Position numbers and translations under genes: made by a program. Positions 8,300 to 17,528 of a stretch of DNA of 64,000 bases are shown piece after piece (position 1 is the stretch's first letter; the number at the start of each line of letters is the position of its first letter). Under the pieces are notes generated by a model that worked only from the letters and a program-made list of their open reading frames with translations, searched no databases and was not told the DNA's origin. Origin of the DNA: Salinimicrobium profundisediminis (GTDB lineage Bacteria > Bacteroidota > Bacteroidia > Flavobacteriales > Flavobacteriaceae); NCBI RefSeq assembly GCF_026241755.1, contig NZ_JAPJDA010000015.1, positions 61,847-125,846 of the forward strand, written 5' to 3'.

Positions 8300-9118
8300 A
8301 TGGAGAATAAACCAACAACCGAGAGGTCATCAAATTATGATCATCTTGAGAAAATGAGTACGCAAGAATTACTCACCAATATTAATAACGAAGACAAATC
8401 TGTACCTCTGGCAATTGAAAAACAATTACCTGCTATTGAAAAGTTGGTAGATGTCATTGTGACCCGCATGCAGGAAGGTGGCAGGTTGTTCTATATTGGA
8501 GCCGGAACCAGCGGAAGATTGGGGGTGCTGGATGCTTCTGAATGTCCACCAACCTTTGGTGTTTCTGAAGATTGGGTGATAGGATTAATAGCAGGGGGCG
8601 ACCATGCTCTGAGACATGCTGTTGAAAATGCAGAAGATGATTTGGAACAGGCCTGGAAAGACCTGGAGAAATTTCATATAAGTAAAAAGGATGTGCTTGT
8701 AGGTATTGCGGCTTCGGGAACTACACCTTATGTGATTGGCGGTGTAAAAAGAGCCAGGGAAGAAGGAATTGCAACGGGGTGTATTACCTGCAATGATAGC
8801 AGTCCTTTAGCTGCAGCAGTAGAATTTCCTGTTGAAGTAGTGGTAGGGCCCGAGTTTGTGACCGGCAGTACCAGGATGAAAGCAGGTACCGCTCAAAAAT
8901 TAGTGCTCAACATGATTTCTACCAGCAGCCTCATCAAAATGGGGAGAGTAAAAGGGAATAAGATGGTTGACATGCAGTTGTCTAACAAAAAACTTGTTAA
9001 CCGTGGTGTTAAGATGATCATGGAGGAGCTGAAGGTGGAAGAAGAGGAAGCAAAAAGACTTCTTGAGAAATATAAAAGCGTCCGAAAAGTTTTAAGAAAT
9101 TTTGACTCAGAAAACTGA
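8300..9118 (+). CDS. murQ: N-acetylmuramic acid 6-phosphate etherase
   Basis: 272-aa SIS-fold enzyme. Signatures include GAGTSGRLGVLDASECPPTF, SGTTPYVIGG and GPEFVTGSTRMKAGTAQKL. The catalytic glutamates known from E. coli MurQ (E83, E114) correspond to E81 in ASECPPT and E112 in AEDD, with identical spacing. MurQ cleaves the D-lactyl ether of MurNAc-6-P to give GlcNAc-6-P and D-lactate, in the cytosol. Its substrate comes only from bacterial cell wall, so this gene is the clearest marker of the purpose of the locus. The protein is a little shorter than proteobacterial MurQ because the C-terminal extension is reduced, but it looks complete. Confidence 0.96.
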   Translation: MENKPTTERSSNYDHLEKMSTQELLTNINNEDKSVPLAIEKQLPAIEKLVDVIVTRMQEGGRLFYIGAGTSGRLGVLDASECPPTFGVSEDWVIGLIAGGDHALRHAVENAEDDLEQAWKDLEKFHISKKDVLVGIAASGTTPYVIGGVKRAREEGIATGCITCNDSSPLAAAVEFPVEVVVGPEFVTGSTRMKAGTAQKLVLNMISTSSLIKMGRVKGNKMVDMQLSNKKLVNRGVKMIMEELKVEEEEAKRLLEKYKSVRKVLRNFDSEN

Positions 9119-9138
9119 TTAAGATACACTTATGCTAA

Positions 9139-9163
9139 ACTTATATAAAATTTTTAGTTAAGT
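9139..9163. promoter_or_regulatory. Candidate operator 2 (upstream of susC)
   Basis: ACTTATATAAA, spacer ATT, TTTAGTTAAGT. The arms are complementary at 9 of 11 positions, with the same layout as 3605-3629. It lies in the 161-bp murQ-susC gap, about 116 bp before the susC ATG. A weak -7-like box TATATTTT is at 9209-9216. Confidence 0.6.
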
Positions 9164-9279
9164 ATGTTCAGGATAACTTATTTATTTTAACAAAGGTTTT
9201 TATTATAGTATATTTTAGTTTATATTGCTGCATCTTTTTTTATAAGATCAACTAATGATTATTTAATTCAAACTAAATT

Positions 9280-12200
9280 ATGAGAAGAAAATTACATCTG
9301 CTTCTTGTCTTTTTTATTTTAGGCGTTTTGACGAAATCGTTTTCGCAGGAAATAGAGGTTTCAGGACAAGTACTCGATGAATCTGGGATGCCAATTCCGG
9401 GAGCATCGGTTTATCAAAAAGGGACTACAGTGGGTACAACTACCAACTTTGATGGTGAATACTCTCTGAATGTAACCGGGAATAATCCCGTGTTAGTTTT
9501 TTCTTATGTAGGATTCCAAACCCAGGAAATTCCGGTAAAAGGAAGAAATATTGTTCAGGTAACAATGACCAGCGATGTGCAGGACCTGCAGGAGGTTGTT
9601 GTTGTTGGATACGGTGTTCAAAAAAGAGCAAACCTTACAGGGGCTGTATCTACAGTAGACACCGAAGTCCTTGAAGCAAGGCCTATTACCGATGTGGCCC
9701 GTGGTTTACAGGGAACCACTCCTGGTCTCACAATTAGTGCACCAAGTGGGCAAATTGGGGATAATCCAATGATCAAACTCCGTGGTAATGTGGGAACCCT
9801 TGGGACTGATGGGGGAGCTGAGCCTCTTATTCTTGTTGATAACGTGGAGGTGCCAAACCTTCAAATGATCAACCCGCAGGATATTGAGAATATCTCTGTA
9901 CTTAAGGATGCAGCTTCAACTTCTATATATGGTGCCCGTGGTACATGGGGGGTAATTCTTATCACCACCAAGAAAGGACAAAGAAATACTGCTCCTACAG
10001 TTTCTTATTCTAATAACTTCAGCTGGCAAACTCCTACTACCATGCCTGAGATCGCACCGGCAGCCGATGGGGCCGAAATGGCTCTTGCAGCTGTGAGAAG
10101 AAGAATTCCAGACCTTCCTTCTTTTGGTACTGTTGGTATGTACTTTGACGACCTTGCAGTACAAAAAATGCGAGAGTGGGAACAACAATATGGTGGTCAG
10201 GATCTGGGCCCTGAAATGGTGCTTGGACGCGATTTTGAAATTAGGGATGGCCGTTTATTCTTCTACCGTTCCTGGGATGCAATGGATCTTTTTGTAAAGG
10301 AATGGACTCCTCAACAAAAGCATGACCTATCTGTTTCAGGTGGTAGTGAGAACACAAACTATTATCTTGGTCTTGGATACCTTGACCAGGTGGGGGTATT
10401 AAAAACAAACCCCGATGAATACCAGAGATATAACGTTAATCTTAGTGTTAACTCTTCTATTACCGATTGGTTCTCTACACGGGCAAACATTCAATATAAT
10501 AGCTCTTCAACCACACAGCCTTTCTACTTTTCAAGTGCCACATACGATCCGTGGTACTATGTTACCAGGTGGCCGGCTGTATATCCTTATGGTACTTATG
10601 AAGGTCATCCGTTCAGAAATCACATTTCTGAAGTAGAGCAGGCAAATATGAATGAGTATACAGATAACATGACAAGGATAACACTGGGAGGAACATTGAC
10701 TCCTATTGATGATCTTTCTATTGATTTTGATTATACCCATGACCGTAACGAAGGCCATGAACACAGGGTTGGTGGTGTACTTTCAGCTTATAATTTCTGG
10801 TCTACAGGCTCAAACCTTGTATATGAACCGTATAGTAGTGCGTCATATAACAGGGTAGAATATGCCTCTGACTGGAGTAACCGAAATACAGCAAAAGCTT
10901 TTGCCACATACAATAAGTTACTGGGAGAAGATCATGATATTAAGATAATTGCAGGGGGAGACTACGAAGAGTACGAGTACTGGTACCATTCTTCCCAAAG
11001 GAGAAATTTAATTGACCCAGACAAGGGGGAATTAGATTTGGCGACTGGTGATCAATTTGTTAATGGAGACAGGAACAAATGGAAAAATCTTGGTTTCTTC
11101 GGAAGAATCAACTATTCTTTCCAGGATAAATTGTTACTGGAAGTGAATGGACGTTATGATGGAGCTTCTCTTTTGTCAGCAGATAAAAAATGGGCATTCT
11201 TCCCATCTTTCTCGGCAGGTTACGTACTTTCTGAAGAAGATTATATGGACTTTAGTAAGCCATACCTGTCTTTCCTGAAATTGAGAGGTTCATGGGGATC
11301 TTTGGGGAATCCTAATGCATCACTTGGTAGTATTTACCGAATAATGAATCCTTCCAATTCAGGATGGGTTATTGATGGTGCCGATCGTGTTACTGTAGGG
11401 ACACCTCCTGCGCAACCTGCCAGTTTAACCTGGGAAACTGTGACAACCCTTGATCTTGGAGTTGATGCAAGATTTTTCCAGAACAGGCTAGGGTTAAGTT
11501 TTGACTGGTATGAAAGAGTGGTTAGCGATATGCACAGTGCTGGTGTTACCCTTCCAAATTCTTTTGGAACAGGAGCTCCAAAAAGGAACTATGGAGAGTT
11601 AACAACTACCGGTTTTGAAATTGCAGCCGACTTTAAACATTCCTTTGATAATGGCTTGAATATTAGTGCGACAGCAACTTTGACAGATTACGAGGAAGAG
11701 ATCACTAAGTTTGCCAATTCGACCATGAGAATTTATAACAATTATGAAGGAAAGATGCTTGGAGAAATATGGGGATATGAAACTGATAGATTATACCAGG
11801 AAAGCGACTTTAATGCCGATGGTACTCCTGTAGCAGGAATCCCTTCACAGGAACTTTACGAGAATAGCTGGTTCCAGTATGGCCCAGGTGACGTAAAATA
11901 CCGTGACCTTAATGGGGATGGTGTGATTAACTATGGAACTGAAACTGTGGGTGATTCGGGAGACATGAAAGTTATTGGGAATTCTACTCCTCGCTGGCAG
12001 TATGGTTTCAGAATTGCTGCAGATTGGAAAGGGTTTGATCTTAGCGTATTTATGCAGGGAGTTGGAAAAAGAGAAATGTGGGCAAACGGGCCTGTTGTAA
12101 TTCCTGGTTACCGTTACAACGAAGGTTGGTATGCACACCAATTGGATTATTGGACCCCTGAGAATACCAATGCATTCTATCCAAAGCCAACAGACCAGTC

Positions 12201-12501
12201 TCAGTCAAATACAATAAGGAACTTTATGCCTCAAAGTCGTTACCTTCAGGATATGTCATATCTTAGAATGAAGAACCTTACTGTAGGATATTCGCTTCCG
12301 GGCAATATTACAGAGAGTTTAGGCATGAATAAATTCAGGGTTTATTTTAGTGGAGAAAACCTCTTTGAATGGGATAATTTAGACATGCCATTAGATCCGG
12401 AAGTAGATTACACAAGTGCTGGTCTTAATGATCCAAATACTTTTGGACGGGTGTACCCCTTCCGTAGAAACCTTTCTTTTGGAATTCAAGCGTCCATATA
12501 A
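9280..12501 (+). CDS. SusC-type TonB-dependent outer membrane transporter
   Basis: 1073-aa SusC/RagA-family transporter. It has a signal peptide (to about residue 22), a carboxypeptidase-regulatory-like domain (EVSGQVLDESGMPIPGASV, about 25-105) and the SusC linker LQEVVVVGYGVQKRANLTGAV. The plug domain includes LILVDNVEVPN and IENISVLKDAASTSIYGARG, and the C-terminal beta-barrel ends in a Phe-rich strand (RRNLSFGIQASI). SusC imports oligomers across the outer membrane using TonB energy, in complex with the SusD protein encoded 18 nt downstream. By context the cargo is probably muropeptides or glycan fragments. The barrel is complete and no frameshift is seen. A separate promoter is likely because of the gap and the operator upstream. 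Confidence 0.95.
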   Translation: MRRKLHLLLVFFILGVLTKSFSQEIEVSGQVLDESGMPIPGASVYQKGTTVGTTTNFDGEYSLNVTGNNPVLVFSYVGFQTQEIPVKGRNIVQVTMTSDVQDLQEVVVVGYGVQKRANLTGAVSTVDTEVLEARPITDVARGLQGTTPGLTISAPSGQIGDNPMIKLRGNVGTLGTDGGAEPLILVDNVEVPNLQMINPQDIENISVLKDAASTSIYGARGTWGVILITTKKGQRNTAPTVSYSNNFSWQTPTTMPEIAPAADGAEMALAAVRRRIPDLPSFGTVGMYFDDLAVQKMREWEQQYGGQDLGPEMVLGRDFEIRDGRLFFYRSWDAMDLFVKEWTPQQKHDLSVSGGSENTNYYLGLGYLDQVGVLKTNPDEYQRYNVNLSVNSSITDWFSTRANIQYNSSSTTQPFYFSSATYDPWYYVTRWPAVYPYGTYEGHPFRNHISEVEQANMNEYTDNMTRITLGGTLTPIDDLSIDFDYTHDRNEGHEHRVGGVLSAYNFWSTGSNLVYEPYSSASYNRVEYASDWSNRNTAKAFATYNKLLGEDHDIKIIAGGDYEEYEYWYHSSQRRNLIDPDKGELDLATGDQFVNGDRNKWKNLGFFGRINYSFQDKLLLEVNGRYDGASLLSADKKWAFFPSFSAGYVLSEEDYMDFSKPYLSFLKLRGSWGSLGNPNASLGSIYRIMNPSNSGWVIDGADRVTVGTPPAQPASLTWETVTTLDLGVDARFFQNRLGLSFDWYERVVSDMHSAGVTLPNSFGTGAPKRNYGELTTTGFEIAADFKHSFDNGLNISATATLTDYEEEITKFANSTMRIYNNYEGKMLGEIWGYETDRLYQESDFNADGTPVAGIPSQELYENSWFQYGPGDVKYRDLNGDGVINYGTETVGDSGDMKVIGNSTPRWQYGFRIAADWKGFDLSVFMQGVGKREMWANGPVVIPGYRYNEGWYAHQLDYWTPENTNAFYPKPTDQSQSNTIRNFMPQSRYLQDMSYLRMKNLTVGYSLPGNITESLGMNKFRVYFSGENLFEWDNLDMPLDPEVDYTSAGLNDPNTFGRVYPFRRNLSFGIQASI

Positions 12502-12519
12502 TAAAAAATTAAAAGAAGT

Positions 12520-14268
12520 ATGAAGACTACGAAATTATATTTAATGCTTTTTCTGGCCCTTGGAATTATAGGCTGTGAAAAAGATTTTCTGGATGTGCCG
12601 CCCACAAACCAGTTTGAAGATCCCGGCTACTGGACTTCAGAAGAAAATGTAGAGACTTTTGCTTATGGCTTTTACCCTGCGTATTTTGTAGGGTATGGCT
12701 CTGGCTACACCTGGGGAGATTACTTTTCAGGAGAAGTTTTAAACGATGATTTTGCCCCTGCGGCACCCGCACAATTTACCAGAGTTGCACCTGCTTCAGG
12801 TGGAGGATGGGATTTTGGATGGGTGCGTAAGGCAAACATATTTATCGACAGGCTTCAATTAGCCGATATGGATGAAGAAGCCAACGCTCACTGGACAGGG
12901 ATAGGTCGTTTCTTTAGAGCACTTGAATACCATGATCTTGTTAGTCGTTTTGGTGATGTGCCATGGTACGAAGAAGAGATCGCCGAAAATGATGTTGAAA
13001 ACCTTTACCGTCCTCGTGACTCTCGTGGTTTCGTTATGGATAAAGTTCTGGAAGATTTTAGATATGCTGCAGAAAACGTAAGAGAAGATGTGAAGAATGA
13101 AGGCCAAATGGTCAATCGAAACGTTGTTTTAGCTTTTATGTCCAGAATATTCCTTTTTGAAGGAACGTGGCAAAAATACAATAACGGTGATACCGAAAGA
13201 GCTGCAGAATATTTAGAAGCTGCAAAATGGGCTGCGAATGAAGTTATTCAAAGCGGGAAATTCTCTCTGGGAGATTATAGATCTGTTTTCAATTCTCTCG
13301 ATCTTTCCGGTAATCCAGAAGTGATCCTATACAGGGAATATGAAGAGGGAATACTTACTCATGCTCTTAATAGTTATAACAATAAAGAGCCTCAAACCGG
13401 GCCTTCCAAGGATGCTCTCGATACTTATTTAGCTGAAGATGGGCTTCCGGTAGAACTCTCTCCGCTTTATGAAGGAGATCATGGGGTAGATGAGTTATTC
13501 GCAAACAGGGACGGAAGAATGTCTGAAACTTTTGTTCCTTATGAACTAAGAGTAAATCAAACCAGTTCCAGGTATTCAACATCTGGTGTGGCAGTACATA
13601 AATTTCTCAATGAAGAGATTGCCGAAGATCCTGTAGGCAGTTCCAACCTTAACCCAACCGATGCTCCCATCATTCGTTATGGAGAAGTTTTGATCAATTA
13701 TGCTGAAGCTGCAGCCGAATTAGCCACTCTTGGAGGACCTGCACTTACTCAGGCCGATCTTGATAAGTCGATCAATGTACTACGTGCCAGGCCAGAAGTT
13801 GATCTACCTGCTTTACAACTCGCTGGTGATATGCCCGCAGTGAATGGTCAAACCTACGACGATCCCGATAGGGATCCAAGTGTCCCTGCTATTATATGGG
13901 AAATTCGTAGAGAGCGAAGAGTAGAGCTCATGATGGAAGGCTTTAGAAATGATGACCTTAGACGTTGGGGTAAATACAACTATGTAGATACTATAGAGAA
14001 TTACCCTATCAACATGGGTGCATGGATTGATAAAGAGGTGCTTCAGGCCCAGAATCCTGATGCAGATCTTTCTGCAATTCATTTAGCCGATGTTGAAGGT
14101 AACAGGTTACCTGCGAGTGCAACCAAAGGCTATATTGTGCCTGCATCTTCACCAGAGGTTCAAAGACCTTTTGATGATCCAAGAGTGTACCTAAGACCTT
14201 TACCGTTAGATCAAATTAAGCTTTATGCAGATCAAGGGGTTGAACTGGAACAAAACCCTGGCTGGTAG
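12520..14268 (+). CDS. SusD/RagB-type substrate-binding lipoprotein
   Basis: 582-aa outer membrane lipoprotein. The leader ends with IIGC (lipobox), followed by EKDFLDVPPTNQFEDPGYW, which is typical of the SusD N-terminus. Helical TPR-like segments (for example YRPRDSRGFVMDKVLEDF) and a RagB C-terminal region with IIWEIRRERRVELMMEGFRNDDLRRW, a strong family signature, confirm it. SusD caps the SusC barrel and selects the ligand. It pairs with the preceding gene. A strong hairpin terminator follows at 14299-14336, so the SusCD unit may be transcribed to here with partial read-through. Confidence 0.95.
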   Translation: MKTTKLYLMLFLALGIIGCEKDFLDVPPTNQFEDPGYWTSEENVETFAYGFYPAYFVGYGSGYTWGDYFSGEVLNDDFAPAAPAQFTRVAPASGGGWDFGWVRKANIFIDRLQLADMDEEANAHWTGIGRFFRALEYHDLVSRFGDVPWYEEEIAENDVENLYRPRDSRGFVMDKVLEDFRYAAENVREDVKNEGQMVNRNVVLAFMSRIFLFEGTWQKYNNGDTERAAEYLEAAKWAANEVIQSGKFSLGDYRSVFNSLDLSGNPEVILYREYEEGILTHALNSYNNKEPQTGPSKDALDTYLAEDGLPVELSPLYEGDHGVDELFANRDGRMSETFVPYELRVNQTSSRYSTSGVAVHKFLNEEIAEDPVGSSNLNPTDAPIIRYGEVLINYAEAAAELATLGGPALTQADLDKSINVLRARPEVDLPALQLAGDMPAVNGQTYDDPDRDPSVPAIIWEIRRERRVELMMEGFRNDDLRRWGKYNYVDTIENYPINMGAWIDKEVLQAQNPDADLSAIHLADVEGNRLPASATKGYIVPASSPEVQRPFDDPRVYLRPLPLDQIKLYADQGVELEQNPGW

Positions 14269-14298
14269 TTAATTAACCATCCTGGTATTTCAGATAAA

Positions 14299-14336
14299 TT
14301 AGCCCCCTTTGGTGAAAACCTGGGGGGCAATTTTTT
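14299..14336 (+). terminator. Rho-independent terminator after susD
   Basis: GCCCCC (14302-14307) pairs with GGGGGC (14323-14328). An inner GGT-GAAA-ACC tetraloop stem extends the hairpin, and a T-tract follows (14331-14336). Confidence 0.8.
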
Positions 14337-14378
14337 ATATTTTTTTGCGTAGTCTATCTTATCCCTTACACCTCAATC

Positions 14379-16037
14379 ATGACACGAATTAAAACCTCTT
14401 TTATTCTTTTTTGCAGCATACTTTTGTTGTTGCAGGCTTGTAAAACCCAAAAATCTACAACACCTACTCCCAAAGAACCTTCGGAAGTAGCACAAGTACC
14501 CCAACCTGAAAGGCCCGAAGCACCTGCTGAACCACAAGAAATTCCTACACCACTTCCGGTAAAAGACACCGTTGCAGTTGTTGAAGAGATTATTGAAGAA
14601 CCTGTCAATCATCCACAGGCCGATAGGGAATTCCGTGCTGCCTGGGTGGCCACTGTGGCCAATATTAACTGGCCCAGCAAACCTGGGTTGAGTGTTACAG
14701 AGCAGCAAAGGGAAGCTATTGCCTTGCTTGACATGCTTAAAAAGAACAATTTTAACGCGGTGATCTTTCAGGTTCGCCCGCAGGCAGATGCTCTTTACGA
14801 GAGTGAATTAGAACCCTGGTCTTATTACCTTACAGGAAAGCAGGGACAGGCACCTGAACCTTTTTATGATCCGCTTCATTTTTGGATAGAGGCCGCTCAT
14901 GATCGCGGGCTGGAATTACACGCATGGCTTAACCCTTATCGTGCACATCATTCTTCCAAAGAGATCAGTGAAGAGTCAGTAGTAAAAACTAATCCTGAGC
15001 TTGTGGTAAAGCTTAAGAACGGAATGTGGTGGATGGATCCTGCACAAGAAGGAACCAAACAACGTTCAACAGCCGTTGTAATGGATCTTATCAAGAGATA
15101 TGATCTCGACGGAATCCATTTTGATGATTATTTCTATCCGTATGATTCATATAATAACGGAGAAGATTTTCCCGATGACAAGAGTTGGACAGCCTATCAA
15201 AATACAGGTGGAAAATTGACAAGAGGAGACTGGAGAAGATATCACGTAAACGATTTTATAGAAAACCTTTATAAAAAAATAAAAGCTGAAAAACCGGCCG
15301 TAAAATTCGGATTGAGCCCCTTCGGCATCTGGAGACCCGGATACCCAAAATCTGTAACAGGCTATGATCAATACGATGAGCTTTATGCCGACGCAAAACT
15401 ATGGCTTAATAAAGGCTGGGTAGATTACTACACGCCTCAGTTGTACTGGAAGATAAATACCGAAGGCCAAAGTTTTCCTGTTCTCCTGGGATGGTGGGGT
15501 AGCCAAAACTTTGAAGAACGTCACCTGTGGCCTGGCATTAATGTAGGTCTTGGAGGAGATGAGAAAAATATTGATGAAACTATCAATCAGATCATGATCA
15601 CCCGGGGAATGATGCCCAAAAATCCGGGAGTAGTGCACTGGAGCATTGGTCCTCTTGTAAAACATCCGGAGCTTCTAAAAAGCATTTCTGAAGGGCCATA
15701 TAAAAAGCCGGCACTGGTTCCTGCCAGCCCGTGGTTAGACAATACAGCACCCGAAAGTCCTGTTGTTGTACCAGTTACTGAAGGCCAGTCAATTAAAATT
15801 ACCTGGGTACCTCCCGTCAATGCTGAAGATGGTTTTAAGTATGTTGTTTATTTTAAGTATGGAGATACCTGGAGCTACAAGATTTTTGACCGCAATACTA
15901 ATGAAACTAAATTTAGCCAGTATGTTGAAAGGAAGAATGGAGAAAAGGTCTTTTTAGAGGCTGTTGCCGTAACTACTATTGATCGCACAGGCAATGAAAG
16001 TGCTTTTCAGGAAATTCTCCTAAACAAGAAATTGTAA
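14379..16037 (+). CDS. GHL10 (DUF187) glycosyl hydrolase, DigH/YngK-like lipoprotein
   Basis: 552-aa lipoprotein (leader to LLLQAC). A Pro/Glu-rich linker (about residues 28-75) is followed by a GHL10 TIM-barrel domain. That domain starts at REFRAAWVATVANINWPSKPG and contains NFNAVIFQVRPQADALYESE, AWLNPYRAHH, DGIHFDDYFYPY and VDYYTPQLYW. A fibronectin-III-like domain occupies about 450-545. The characterised relative E. coli DigH (YddW) cleaves peptidoglycan glycan strands from which peptides have been removed; B. subtilis YngK is another homolog. In this locus it would act after the amidases encoded at 30205-32913. It belongs to the same strand block as SusCD, but a terminator intervenes. 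Confidence 0.88.
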   Translation: MTRIKTSFILFCSILLLLQACKTQKSTTPTPKEPSEVAQVPQPERPEAPAEPQEIPTPLPVKDTVAVVEEIIEEPVNHPQADREFRAAWVATVANINWPSKPGLSVTEQQREAIALLDMLKKNNFNAVIFQVRPQADALYESELEPWSYYLTGKQGQAPEPFYDPLHFWIEAAHDRGLELHAWLNPYRAHHSSKEISEESVVKTNPELVVKLKNGMWWMDPAQEGTKQRSTAVVMDLIKRYDLDGIHFDDYFYPYDSYNNGEDFPDDKSWTAYQNTGGKLTRGDWRRYHVNDFIENLYKKIKAEKPAVKFGLSPFGIWRPGYPKSVTGYDQYDELYADAKLWLNKGWVDYYTPQLYWKINTEGQSFPVLLGWWGSQNFEERHLWPGINVGLGGDEKNIDETINQIMITRGMMPKNPGVVHWSIGPLVKHPELLKSISEGPYKKPALVPASPWLDNTAPESPVVVPVTEGQSIKITWVPPVNAEDGFKYVVYFKYGDTWSYKIFDRNTNETKFSQYVERKNGEKVFLEAVAVTTIDRTGNESAFQEILLNKKL

Positions 16038-16060
16038 TTTATAAACATTAATTCAAACCT

Positions 16061-17500
16061 ATGACACCCCTCCTGGTCTTTGGTATCATTTTGGGATACT
16101 TCCTGCTGTTGATGGCAATTAGTCATTTCACCTCTCAAAAAGCCGATAATTCTACCTTCTTTACCGCCAATAGGCAATCCCCATGGTTCCTTGTAGCTTT
16201 TGGAATGGTAGGAGCATCTTTATCTGGGGTTACTTTTATTTCGGTTCCCGGGGAAGTTGGAAATTCTGGATGGACATACCTGCAATTTGTAATGGGAAAT
16301 ATGGTGGGCTATGCCATCATTGCTCTTGTTTTAATTCCGCTTTTTTATAGGCTTCGGCTGGTTTCCATTTATCAGTATTTACAGGACAGGTTTGGACAAA
16401 ACTCCTATCTCACAGGCTCTGGCTTCTTTTTGATCTCCCAAACAATTGGCGCTTCATTTAGATTATTCCTGGCAGCACTGGTGCTCCAAATTGCCTTTTT
16501 TGACGCCTTTGGTATTCCTTTTTATGTTACGGTCTTTGTCACGATCACCCTTATATGGCTTTACACTTTTAGAGGAGGGATAAAGACTATTGTGTGGACA
16601 GATACCCTGCAAACCACCTTTTTACTTCTGGCAGTTCTCATCAGTATTTATATGATCATGGACCAGATGAACCTGGGGCCTGCAAGGGTTATAGATGTGG
16701 TGTCAAACAGCGATATGTCAACCATTTTTGACTGGAACTGGAAGTCTGATCGTAATTTCTTTAAAACCTTTCTCGCCGGGATATTTATCACCATCGCCAT
16801 GAATGGGTTGGATCAAAATGTGATGCAAAAGAATTTGACTATTGAAAAAACCTCCGATGCTCAAAAGAACATCTTTTGGTTCTCTCTTACCTTCTTCTTT
16901 TCTACAGTACTGTTCCTCGCACTCGGAGTATTGCTTTACAAATTTGCATTAGATCAGGGGCTTGAGATCCCACAGAGTACAGATGATTTGTACCCAATGT
17001 TAGCACTTAATCACTTTGGAGTTCTTGCAGGTATTGTTTTCCTTCTTGGTATTGTGGCTGCAGCTTTTTCCAGTGCCGATTCTGCATTAACGGCGCTAAC
17101 CACCTCCTTTTGTGTTGATATTTTAGACATTCCCAAACGTAAGCAGGAAAATCAGAAAAAGACAAGGCTATTGGTGCATATTGGCTTTACACTCCTCATG
17201 TTCTGTGTAATTGTCGCTTTCAATGAGGTGAACGACAGTAGTGTTGTAAACTCAGTATTTAAAGTAGCAGGATTTACTTATGGTCCGCTCCTCGGGTTAT
17301 TTACCTTCGGTTTGCTCACCAAAGTAAAAGTGAAGGATAAATTTGTGCCTTTGGTTTGTATTGCTGCCCCGTTACTTTCGGTCCTGCTCGATGTAAATTC
17401 TACGGCCTGGTTTAATGGATATAAATTTGGTTTTGAAATCTTGCTGGTCAATGCGGCCATAACCTGTTTTGGACTATTCCTTTTAAAGAAGCGTACTTAA
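16061..17500 (+). CDS. Sodium:solute symporter (SSS family)
   Basis: 479-aa inner membrane protein with about 13 transmembrane segments. SSS family traits include FLVAFGMVGASLSGVTFISVPG near the start, FRGGIKTIVWTDTLQT mid-protein and AAAFSSADSALTALTTSF around residue 335. These positions line the sodium and substrate sites in family members such as SiaT/NanT-like and SGLT-like proteins. Several Bacteroidota use such symporters for sugars, sialic acid or amino sugars. Here a sugar acid (MurNAc) or a peptide product is possible; the sequence does not decide. Adjacent genes are DigH-like (24 nt upstream) and GH9 (28 nt downstream), so it is probably co-transcribed. Confidence 0.9.
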   Translation: MTPLLVFGIILGYFLLLMAISHFTSQKADNSTFFTANRQSPWFLVAFGMVGASLSGVTFISVPGEVGNSGWTYLQFVMGNMVGYAIIALVLIPLFYRLRLVSIYQYLQDRFGQNSYLTGSGFFLISQTIGASFRLFLAALVLQIAFFDAFGIPFYVTVFVTITLIWLYTFRGGIKTIVWTDTLQTTFLLLAVLISIYMIMDQMNLGPARVIDVVSNSDMSTIFDWNWKSDRNFFKTFLAGIFITIAMNGLDQNVMQKNLTIEKTSDAQKNIFWFSLTFFFSTVLFLALGVLLYKFALDQGLEIPQSTDDLYPMLALNHFGVLAGIVFLLGIVAAAFSSADSALTALTTSFCVDILDIPKRKQENQKKTRLLVHIGFTLLMFCVIVAFNEVNDSSVVNSVFKVAGFTYGPLLGLFTFGLLTKVKVKDKFVPLVCIAAPLLSVLLDVNSTAWFNGYKFGFEILLVNAAITCFGLFLLKKRT

Positions 17501-17528
17501 ACTCATAACATCCTTAAAATGTGAAAAA

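Noticed and set aside
3751..9118. Plain chitin utilization cluster
   Set aside because: GH20, MFS and ROK kinase fit chitin, but murQ, the two amidases, NamZ, NlpC/P60 and the dipeptide epimerase do not. No GH18 or GH19 chitinase is present.
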